From Hyphomicrobiales bacterium (GTDB taxonomy: Bacteria; Pseudomonadota; Alphaproteobacteria; Rhizobiales; Xanthobacteraceae): DNA of 6,695 bases. The stretch is taken from positions 27,784 through 34,478 of the forward strand of contig PLTE01000084.1 in assembly GCA_003164375.1 (NCBI GenBank), written 5' to 3'. Made by a program: the position numbers and the translations under genes. A model generated the notes under the pieces. That model did not search any database and was not told the DNA's origin. It was given only the letters and a program-made list of their open reading frames with translations. Positions 1 to 5,244 of this stretch are shown in pieces. The stretch's first letter is position 1. The number at the start of each line of letters is the position of its first letter.

Positions 1-403
1 CATCCCCGGCCTGATCGAGGGCGCCCATGACGGCGTCGGCCTCGGCGATCGCTTTCTCGGTCATATCGAGCGTTGCCGCGTGCTGCTGCATCTCGTCGAT
101 GGCGCGGGCGGCGACGCCGGCGAAGCGTACCGGACGGTGCGCGCGGAACTTGCGGCCTACGGCAACGGGCTTGCGGACAAGCCGGAGATCGTCGCGCTCA
201 GCAAAGCCGATGCGCTCGCGCCAGACGACGTCAAACAACAAATGGCGTTGCTCAAACGTGCGGCGAAGAAGACGCCGCTCCTGGTCTCGGCGGTTTCGGG
301 CGATGGCGTGCCTGAGGTGCTGCGAGCATTGTTCAAAGTGATCGACCGGGCGCGTCACGGCGCCGAGGCGCCAGCCACCGAGGAGGCCGCCTGGCAGCCT
401 TGA
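1..403 (+). CDS. obgE: GTPase ObgE/CgtA, C-terminal part (5' end outside window)
   Basis: This is the 3' end of an Obg-family GTPase; the reading frame starts at base 2 and gives 133 residues before TGA at 401-403. Obg proteins bind GTP/GDP and act in 50S ribosome assembly and stress control. The fragment opens with IPGLIEGAHDGVGLGDRFLGH, the G3 region whose leading Asp lies just outside the window, and continues with the typical HIERCRVLLHLVD stretch. The G4 motif reads SKAD (fragment residues 67-70) where the classical form is NKxD, and G5 is SAVSGDGV (96-103). The protein ends shortly after the G domain with a short acidic, Ala-rich tail, so the extra C-terminal domain of some Obg proteins is absent. 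The N-terminal Obg fold and the G1/G2 motifs are not in view. The gene converges on the rhodanese gene, with 7 bases between the stop codons. Identification is firm; the effect of the Ser at G4 is unknown. Confidence 0.95.
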   Translation, partial: IPGLIEGAHDGVGLGDRFLGHIERCRVLLHLVDGAGGDAGEAYRTVRAELAAYGNGLADKPEIVALSKADALAPDDVKQQMALLKRAAKKTPLLVSAVSGDGVPEVLRALFKVIDRARHGAEAPATEEAAWQP

Positions 404-410
404 CCGCGCG

Positions 411-1988
411 TCACCTGCCTAAGCTAAAAAACTTCAGCGACCCGTCGCGCTCAATGCGCGGCAAAAGGTCGATCTCCCACGCCAGATATTCGCGCATCGC
501 GGCTTCGGTATCGCCCGTGCGCTCATAGGGCTTGCGCCATTGATCGATCGCTTGGTCGGCCATTTTTGCTTCGGCCGAAAACGCATGGCCGGCCGCCCGC
601 CACGCGGCGTTGCCGCCGTCGAGACAGCGCACTGCTCCATCATGCAACGTGATGGCTTCGGCGACGGCCAGTTGCGCCAGCACGCCGTCCTCGGAGGTCA
701 GCACGACCGTGCCCGGATGCGGCATCGTTTTGAGCGCATGCGCGAGTCGCGTCCTGATCGCAAACCAGGCGCCTGGAATGTGCTCGCATAAATAATTTCG
801 GCTCAACGAAAGGTCGACAACCGTCGCCGCGCTTTGTGACAAAAGCTCGCTGAGCGCGGCACAGTCGATAGCGCTGTCCGGTCGCGTCTCGGTTTGAAGA
901 ACTTGGACGGCCGGCCATCCGGTTTCGGTTCCCGCTTCAGCCAAGACGAAAACCTCGGCAAAGCCCATCTGACGCAGCCAGGACGCCGTCATCGCCGCGC
1001 GCGCCTCGGCATCGTCGACCACCACGATGCGCGCGCCGAGCGTGCCGACGTATTGATCGGTCGCCTGCACCAGTTGTCCGCCCGGCGCCGAAATCGCGCC
1101 GGGCCAATGTCCGGCTTCGTATTCGGCTGGATCGCGGACGTCGAAAATGTAGAGCGTGCGGCTGTCGTCGTTGCGCCAAGCGTCGAGCGCTTCCCGCTCG
1201 ACGCGCTGGACGCCGGAATTTTGCGCCACGTGCCATGCTGCCTGCCGCGCCCAATCGAGCGTCTTCGGCGATGCGCCGGGCGCCCGCCGATTTTTGCCGC
1301 TGTCACAATGAAAGCCGGCGAGGCTCCAGCCCATGGTGCCGTTGCGCAATGCCACGACCTTGTTGGGGAGGCCGGCATTGATCAGCGACTGCGCGCCGAT
1401 GATGCTGCGGGTGCGGCCGGCGCAGTTGACCACGACCAGCGTGTCCGGCGACGGCGCCAGGTCGCGCGCACGCAGCACAAGTTCGGCGCCCGGCACATTG
1501 GTGGCGGTTGGGATCGACACCCGCGAGTATTCATCGAACGGACGGCTGTCGAGCACGACCAGGTCGGCGCCGTCGCGAATCAGCCTGTCGAGTTCGCCCG
1601 GACCGATATTAGGCGTGCCGTTCTTGTGCTCGATATATTCGCCGAAGGCCTTGCTCGGCACGTTGACGCCGGAGAACAACTCGTATCCCGCCGTGCCCCA
1701 GGCCGCGACGCCGCCTTCGAGGCTGCGCACGTCGGAATATCCGTTCCGCGCCAAGACTGCCGCGGCGCGGGCAGCGAGGCCGTCATCATCGTCGCACAGC
1801 ACGATGCGCGTTTGCCGGCGCGGCACGAGGCCCGCAAATTTCAGTTCGAAGCGGCTCAACGGCACCGAGCGGGCCAGCAGCAGATGGCGTTGCGAAAAGA
1901 TCAATTCCTCGCGCACGTCGATGACCGCGAGTTCGCTGCCGTCACCGAACATGCCCCGCAGCGCGGCGGGGCCTACGGATAAGGTCAC
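411..1988 (-). CDS. Four-domain rhodanese-like sulfurtransferase
   Basis: A 525-residue cytoplasmic protein with four rhodanese-like domains in tandem, roughly 4-106, 126-229, 263-363 and 374-472, then a charged 50-residue tail. Rhodaneses move sulfane sulfur through a persulfide on an active-site Cys. Domain 2 has a full loop, CAGRTRS at 189-195. Domain 1 has Cys65 but the loop is CDDDDGLA, lacking the usual Arg. Domain 3 has Asp325/Asp326 at the Cys position (VVVDDAEAR) and domain 4 has TSEDGVL around 431-437, so both look catalytically dead. The structural hallmarks persist in them: DVRDPAEYEAGHWPGA at 283-298 and CEHIPGAW at 401-408, each domain closing with a G(G)xxAW-like or glycine-rich turn. 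I see no signal peptide or membrane segment. The start is GTG at 1988, 5 bases after the cupin stop and without a clear ribosome binding site, which fits translational coupling. A start at Met13 would cut into the first domain. The specific substrate is unknown. Confidence 0.88.
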   Translation of the reverse strand: MTLSVGPAALRGMFGDGSELAVIDVREELIFSQRHLLLARSVPLSRFELKFAGLVPRRQTRIVLCDDDDGLAARAAAVLARNGYSDVRSLEGGVAAWGTAGYELFSGVNVPSKAFGEYIEHKNGTPNIGPGELDRLIRDGADLVVLDSRPFDEYSRVSIPTATNVPGAELVLRARDLAPSPDTLVVVNCAGRTRSIIGAQSLINAGLPNKVVALRNGTMGWSLAGFHCDSGKNRRAPGASPKTLDWARQAAWHVAQNSGVQRVEREALDAWRNDDSRTLYIFDVRDPAEYEAGHWPGAISAPGGQLVQATDQYVGTLGARIVVVDDAEARAAMTASWLRQMGFAEVFVLAEAGTETGWPAVQVLQTETRPDSAIDCAALSELLSQSAATVVDLSLSRNYLCEHIPGAWFAIRTRLAHALKTMPHPGTVVLTSEDGVLAQLAVAEAITLHDGAVRCLDGGNAAWRAAGHAFSAEAKMADQAIDQWRKPYERTGDTEAAMREYLAWEIDLLPRIERDGSLKFFSLGR

Positions 1989-1993
1989 GGCGA

Positions 1994-2536
1994 TCAGGTG
2001 GCTTGCTGCGGCGTCATGCGCTTGACCTCGCCGGTCTTTAGATCGAAGCGCACGCGGTGGATGCGATCGAGATTGGTGCCGGTCACGCGGATGAAGCGGG
2101 CGTAATCGGGATAGTCGATCGAATGGATCTTGCCGTCCTGATAAATTCCGGCATGGCCCGGCGTCAGGCGGTATTTTTTCACCGGCTTGAGCTTGGCGTG
2201 GTCGGCATCGCCAGCGTCATCCTCGCGTTCCCATTCGGTCATGTCGGTATGATGCGTGGCCTGACCGTAGATCGCCCAGGATTCGCCGTGATCGTGCGGC
2301 GGCGAGACCCGCGCTTTGTCGTTGATGTGGGCGAGGATCTGAAAGCCGAGATCGGGATCCTCGTAAAGCACGTGCAGTCCGCGTGGCGTTGATTCGCTGG
2401 CGTGCTCGCGGATGAAGTCGGGGTTTTGCAGCAGCCGCTCAAGTTGCACGCGCACCCCCTCGCGGCCGTTCGGTCCGCCATCGCGAGAGAGAATGGAACG
2501 ACAATCGGAAATGAACTGGTCGAGCCCATAGGCCAT
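1994..2536 (-). CDS. Cysteine dioxygenase-like cupin metalloenzyme
   Basis: A 180-residue protein of the cysteine dioxygenase/double-stranded beta-helix (cupin) type. Family members bind Fe(II) through three His and add oxygen to a small thiol such as cysteine. The pattern visible here is PPHDHGESWAIYGQ (79-92), giving His81 and His83, then KIHSI, giving His138 as the likely third ligand. The spacing is close to that of true cysteine dioxygenases. FQILAHINDKARVSPPHDHG looks like the strand before the metal site in that family. I cannot tell from motifs whether the substrate is cysteine, 3-mercaptopropionate, a persulfide or something else. The start is ATG at 2536, chosen because AGGAG lies 8 bases upstream; an upstream in-frame extension would be Arg-rich and unlike the family. 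It is the first gene of a two-gene unit with the rhodanese gene and is divergent from regB. The fold is clear; the reaction is not. Confidence 0.85.
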   Translation of the reverse strand: MAYGLDQFISDCRSILSRDGGPNGREGVRVQLERLLQNPDFIREHASESTPRGLHVLYEDPDLGFQILAHINDKARVSPPHDHGESWAIYGQATHHTDMTEWEREDDAGDADHAKLKPVKKYRLTPGHAGIYQDGKIHSIDYPDYARFIRVTGTNLDRIHRVRFDLKTGEVKRMTPQQAT

Positions 2537-2544
2537 TGCGGTCA

Positions 2545-2549
2545 CTCCT
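2545..2549 (-). promoter_or_regulatory. Ribosome binding site of the cupin gene
   Basis: AGGAG on the minus strand, 8 bases before the ATG at 2536. It is the strongest Shine-Dalgarno match in the divergent region and fixes the start of the cupin gene against the longer open frame that reaches further upstream. Confidence 0.75.
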
Positions 2550-2561
2550 GAGACTGATTGG

Positions 2562-2607
2562 CTTGGCGCTAATTTCGCGCATCGGCGCGGCCGGCGCCAG
2601 CGCCAAG
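2562..2607. repeat. 9-bp perfect inverted repeat in divergent control region
   Basis: CTTGGCGCT at 2562-2570 is matched exactly by its reverse complement AGCGCCAAG at 2599-2607, with 28 bases between the arms. The right arm runs into the first unit of the 15-bp tandem repeat. It sits about 26 bases upstream of the cupin ATG, so it could form a hairpin in that transcript's leader or be a looped operator. No regulator is recognised; the role is inference, and a chance pairing in GC-rich DNA cannot be excluded. Confidence 0.4.
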
Positions 2608-2645
2608 TCACGGATCGGCAAGTCGTGGATCGCCAAGTCGTGGAT
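2601..2645. repeat. Three-copy 15-bp tandem repeat between cupin gene and regB
   Basis: Three adjoining 15-base units: CGCCAAGTCACGGAT (2601-2615), CGGCAAGTCGTGGAT (2616-2630) and CGCCAAGTCGTGGAT (2631-2645). A partial fourth, CAAGTCG, begins at 2646. The units differ by one to three bases. The array lies in the 170-base gap between the two divergent genes, 62 bases upstream of the chosen regB start. It stays open in both directions because the unit length is a multiple of three, but neither translation (repeats of KSWIA or IHDLA) resembles the adjoining protein families, so I treat it as non-coding. Evenly spaced direct repeats could be binding sites for a regulator or an element prone to copy-number change. 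Confidence 0.7.
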
Positions 2646-2671
2646 CAAGTCGCGTGCCATTTGGCGCGGTT

Positions 2672-2699
2672 TGGAGATGATCCCGCCAGTCGCTAGATT
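2672..2699 (+). promoter_or_regulatory. Possible regB promoter (weak)
   Basis: TTGGAG (2672-2677) and TAGATT (2694-2699) are separated by 16 bases and match the sigma-70 -35 and -10 hexamers at about 3 and 4 of 6 positions. Transcription would then begin close to the ATG at 2707, giving a leaderless or nearly leaderless regB message, which would fit the absence of a Shine-Dalgarno sequence there. The match is poor enough to arise by chance. Confidence 0.25.
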
Positions 2700-2706
2700 A
2701 GTCGCC

Positions 2707-4050
2707 ATGTTCGGCCTGCCACGGACTTACGGGCGCTCGCGCAACGTACGGCTGGATACCCTGATCCGGCTGCGTTGGCTCGCCATTTTCGGTCAATGCG
2801 CGGCAGTGCTGGTGGTGCATTTCGGCCTCGAATTCGAGGTGCCGATCGGGGCCTGCATTGCCGTGATCGCACTGGCGGCGCTGTTGAACGTGGCGCTTCG
2901 CTTGAGCTTCCACCACACCCAATGGCTCGAGCCGGACCGCGCCGCGTGGCTGCTCGCGTTCGACATCGCCGAGCTGGCGGCGCTCTTGTATCTGACCGGC
3001 GGCCTGGAAAATCCGTTCTCGTTTCTCCTGCTCGGCCCGGTGCTGATCTCGACGACGGCGCTGCCGCCGCGCATGACTTTGCTGATTGGCACGTTCGCCA
3101 TGTTCTGCGCCACCATGCTGGTGTTTCTGCATTACGATCTGCCGTGGGACGCGGAGGATCGGCTCGAACTGCCGGAAATCTACATGGTCGGGGTCTGGCT
3201 CTCGATCCTGATCGCGATCGGCTATATCGGCGTCTATACCTGGCAGGTCGCCGAGGAGGCGCGCCAGCTGTCGGACGCGCTGGCGGCGACCGAGCTGGTT
3301 TTGGCGCGCGAGCAGCATCTGTCCCAGCTCGACGGTCTTGCCGCCGCGGCCGCCCACGAGCTTGGCACGCCGCTCGCCACCATCACGGTGGTCATCCGCG
3401 AAATCGAGCGCGCGCTCGAAGCGAACTCGCCGCTCGCCGATGACGTCAAGCTGTTGCGCGAGCAGGCGCAGCGCTGCCGCGCGATTTTGGCAAAGATCAC
3501 CGAACTTCCGACCGGTGAGCCGTTCGACCGCACGCCGCTGTCAGCGCTCATCGAGGAAGCGGTGGCGCCGCACCGCAATTTCGGCATCTCGATCGGAGTG
3601 ACCTATCCGCCCAATCGCGCCGCGGAACCGGCCGGCGCCCGCAATCCCGCGATCCGTTACGGCCTCGGCAATCTGATCGAGAATGCTGTCGATTTCGCCC
3701 ACGCCAGGGTCGAGATTTTCGCGCGCTGGACGGTGGACGAGGTCGCCATCACCATCAGCGACGACGGGCCGGGTTTTGCCGCCGAAGTCATTGACCGGAT
3801 CGGCGCGCCCTATGTGACCCACCGGCGGCCCGGGCCGCGCGGGCCGGAGGACGAAGACGACCCGGTGTTCGGGCTTGGATTAGGCTTTTTCATCGCCAAA
3901 ACGCTGCTGGAGCGCTCCGGCGCCAAGCTTTCGCTCATTAACCAAGCGCCGCCGCTGCATGGCGCCACCGTCACGGTGACCTGGAGCCGGGCCGATTTCG
4001 AGCGGCCGATTGCGCCGTCCCCTCTTGAGCCCGCCGCCGCCGCCTCTTAA
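2707..4050 (+). CDS. regB: Redox-sensing histidine kinase RegB/RegS/ActS/PrrB
   Basis: A 447-residue inner-membrane sensor kinase that phosphorylates the neighbouring RegA in response to quinone-pool and thiol redox state. About six membrane helices fall at residues 23-42, 46-65, 79-97, 104-119, 122-142 and 158-180. The quinone-site motif GGLENPF is at 98-104. The H box AAAAHELGTPLATI gives the phospho-acceptor His217. QRCRAIL holds Cys257, matching the redox-active Cys of Rhodobacter RegB. The ATP-binding part has NLIENAVDFA (Asn326), DDGPGF (352-357) and GLGLGFFIAKTLLERSGA (389-406). The length is normal for the family. I chose ATG 2707, which puts 14 residues before the conserved VRLDTLIRLRWLA. 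The in-frame ATG at 2677 adds ten residues including AGA and TTA codons, rare in this DNA, and its GGAG touches the ATG. A still longer frame from TTG 2536 would translate the tandem repeats. It is divergent from the cupin gene and followed by regA after 55 bases. Confidence 0.95.
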   Translation: MFGLPRTYGRSRNVRLDTLIRLRWLAIFGQCAAVLVVHFGLEFEVPIGACIAVIALAALLNVALRLSFHHTQWLEPDRAAWLLAFDIAELAALLYLTGGLENPFSFLLLGPVLISTTALPPRMTLLIGTFAMFCATMLVFLHYDLPWDAEDRLELPEIYMVGVWLSILIAIGYIGVYTWQVAEEARQLSDALAATELVLAREQHLSQLDGLAAAAAHELGTPLATITVVIREIERALEANSPLADDVKLLREQAQRCRAILAKITELPTGEPFDRTPLSALIEEAVAPHRNFGISIGVTYPPNRAAEPAGARNPAIRYGLGNLIENAVDFAHARVEIFARWTVDEVAITISDDGPGFAAEVIDRIGAPYVTHRRPGPRGPEDEDDPVFGLGLGFFIAKTLLERSGAKLSLINQAPPLHGATVTVTWSRADFERPIAPSPLEPAAAAS

Positions 4051-4058
4051 GTGTATTG

Positions 4059-4073
4059 GCGACGGTGCGACGG
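4059..4073 (+). promoter_or_regulatory. Direct repeat upstream of regA, possible RegA/RegR site
   Basis: GCGACGG occurs twice, at 4059-4065 and 4067-4073, one base apart, in the gap between regB and regA. As I recall it, the Bradyrhizobium RegR box is GNG(A/G)C(A/G)TTNNGNCGC; these 15 bases fit it at 9 of the 11 fixed positions. The element ends 32 bases before the regA ATG, so it could serve autoregulation of regA. No good promoter hexamers are visible around it, and the assignment is tentative. Confidence 0.3.
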
Positions 4074-4091
4074 GTACTGCTTCGCCTTGAC

Positions 4092-4095
4092 GGAG
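4092..4095 (+). promoter_or_regulatory. Ribosome binding site of regA
   Basis: GGAG with 10 bases before the ATG at 4106. The spacing is slightly long, but no other purine-rich stretch competes, and the start fits the family's N-terminus. Confidence 0.5.
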
Positions 4096-4105
4096 TAGAT
4101 AAGCA

Positions 4106-4660
4106 ATGACCAATGCCGCCGCGATTCCGCCGCCGAGTGAGCGGACTCTCCTGATTGTTGAAGACGATAAATCTTTCCTGCAGCGCCTTGCGCGCGCCAT
4201 GGAGGGCCGCGGCTTCGCGGTGAGCACCGCCGAATCGGTCGCCGACGGGTTGTTGCAGGTCGAGAGGGCCGCTCCCGCCTTCGCCGTCGTCGACATGCGG
4301 CTCGGCGACGGCAACGGGCTCGACGTCATTTCGGCGATGAAGAAGCGGCGGCCGGAAGCGCGCGCCATCATCCTGACCGGCTACGGCAATATTGCGACCG
4401 CGGTGCATGCGGTGAAAATGGGCGCGGTGGATTATCTCGCCAAGCCGGTCGACGCCGACGATGTCGCGGCGGCGCTCTTGGCGCTCGATAACAAGAAGAT
4501 CGAGCCGCCGGAAAATCCGATGTCGGCCGATCGCGTCCGCTGGGAACACATCCAGCGTATCTACGAATTGTGCGGCCGCAATGTTTCAGAAACCGCGCGC
4601 CGCCTCAATATGCACCGCCGCACTTTGCAACGTATCCTCGCCAAGCGCGCGCCCAAATAA
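4106..4660 (+). CDS. regA: Redox response regulator RegA/RegR/ActR/PrrA
   Basis: A 184-residue cytoplasmic response regulator and the partner of RegB. In alphaproteobacteria RegA controls genes for photosynthesis, carbon and nitrogen fixation, respiration and hydrogen use when redox state changes. The receiver domain covers about residues 13-127: acidic pocket Glu19-Asp20-Asp21, phospho-acceptor Asp63 in VVDMRLGDG, Thr91 in ILTGYG and Lys113 in LAKPVD. After a Pro-containing linker (EPPENP, 133-138), the Fis-like helix-turn-helix NVSETARRLNMHRRTLQRIL is at 159-178, a stretch nearly unchanged across RegA proteins. The length is normal. It follows regB by 55 bases on the same strand, and no senC/prrC gene lies between them as it does in Rhodobacter. 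Its stop is one base from the stop of the convergent mmcB, leaving no room for a terminator between them. Confidence 0.96.
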   Translation: MTNAAAIPPPSERTLLIVEDDKSFLQRLARAMEGRGFAVSTAESVADGLLQVERAAPAFAVVDMRLGDGNGLDVISAMKKRRPEARAIILTGYGNIATAVHAVKMGAVDYLAKPVDADDVAAALLALDNKKIEPPENPMSADRVRWEHIQRIYELCGRNVSETARRLNMHRRTLQRILAKRAPK

Positions 4661-4661
4661 T

Positions 4662-5147
4662 TCAGACTTCGCCGGCGTAAGGCCCTTGCGGATCGGCGAG
4701 CGCCTGCAGCCGCAGTGCCGCCGCATGCGCAAAGCGCAGCATGACCGTCTTGCGCGTCGCCGCCGCCAGCCGGTGCTCTGGCGCCTCGGCGACGATCATG
4801 GCGCCGAAGGCGTCGGCCATGATCAGGCCTGCATCTGGCGGAAAGATTTCGCAGGGCACGTCGACTATGGTGGCGAAGAACAGCCGATCGCAATGCAGCC
4901 GGTACTCCATCCATTTCTGATCGGCGCGAAAATCCGCCACCGAGGATTTGATTTCGACGATGATGATCTCGCCGTCGCCGCCAAGCGCGACCAGATCGGC
5001 GCGCCGTCCCGACGGCAGCGGCAATTCGGCGACCACGCAATAGCCGAGCGCGTGCAGATAGCGCGCGGTGCCGCGCGCGATCGCGAGCGCGGTCGCCGAC
5101 TGCCGGCCGTCGACGGGCAGGGATGACGCCAGTGCGGAAAGGCTCAT
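4662..5147 (-). CDS. mmcB: MmcB family DNA repair protein
   Basis: A 161-residue protein of the MmcB family (formerly a DUF), found mainly in alphaproteobacteria and linked in Caulobacter to mitomycin C resistance within the SOS regulon. The core looks like a PD-(D/E)XK nuclease fold: RRADLVAL with Asp51, then EIIIVEIKSS with Glu65-x-Lys67, then DQKWMEY (76-82) as the following helix, and DRLFFA (88-93). It is probably a small cytoplasmic enzyme acting on damaged DNA, though its biochemical activity is not established. The start is ATG 5147; the open frame extends 22 codons further upstream but that part is not family-like. Only a weak GGAA lies before the ATG. It sits 97 bases downstream of mtnA on the same strand and may have its own promoter. 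I found no GTTC-N7-GTTC SOS box in that gap. Confidence 0.85.
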   Translation of the reverse strand: MSLSALASSLPVDGRQSATALAIARGTARYLHALGYCVVAELPLPSGRRADLVALGGDGEIIIVEIKSSVADFRADQKWMEYRLHCDRLFFATIVDVPCEIFPPDAGLIMADAFGAMIVAEAPEHRLAAATRKTVMLRFAHAAALRLQALADPQGPYAGEV

Positions 5148-5201
5148 CGTCAGGATTCCAGGTAGCGGCACATTCGATAGCGGACGACACGCGAGCTTAC
5201 G

Positions 5202-5230
5202 CACATCACGCACTCCGGCCGGACGGTCAA
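5202..5230 (-). promoter_or_regulatory. Weak promoter candidate and palindrome upstream of mmcB
   Basis: On the minus strand TTGACC (5230-5225) is a good -35 match; 17 bases later GATGTG (5207-5202) is a poor -10. The spacer contains the perfect 10-bp palindrome TCCGGCCGGA (5214-5223), which could be an operator. The gap of 97 bases after mtnA shows no terminator-like hairpin with a T run, so mmcB could also be read through from mtnA. Confidence 0.2.
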
Positions 5231-5244
5231 CACGCTAGGGTTGC

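Noticed and set aside
401..413. Small hairpin TGAC-CGCGC-GTCA spanning both stop codons of obgE and the rhodanese gene
   Set aside because: The arms are four bases with no T run, too short for an intrinsic terminator; the two opposed stop codons create most of the symmetry.
894..1982. Long open frame of 362 codons on the plus strand, antisense to the rhodanese gene
   Set aside because: Its translation is Arg/Ala/His-rich and low in family-like motifs, as expected from the mirror frame of a GC-rich gene. The minus strand shows four clear rhodanese domains over the same bases.
2601..2660. Tandem repeats as a CRISPR fragment
   Set aside because: Units are 15 bases and abut without spacers; no cas gene is nearby.
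2536..2706. Longer regB starting at TTG 2536, or at ATG 2677
   Set aside because: The 2536 start would overlap the cupin start codon and translate the tandem repeat into KSWIAKSWIKSR. The 2677 start has its GGAG touching the ATG and adds AGA and TTA codons. Neither extension resembles RegB N-termini.
2698..3357. Open frame of 219 codons on the minus strand inside regB
   Set aside because: Composition is Gln/Arg-rich without motifs, and it mirrors the membrane part of regB, whose plus-strand motifs are unmistakable.
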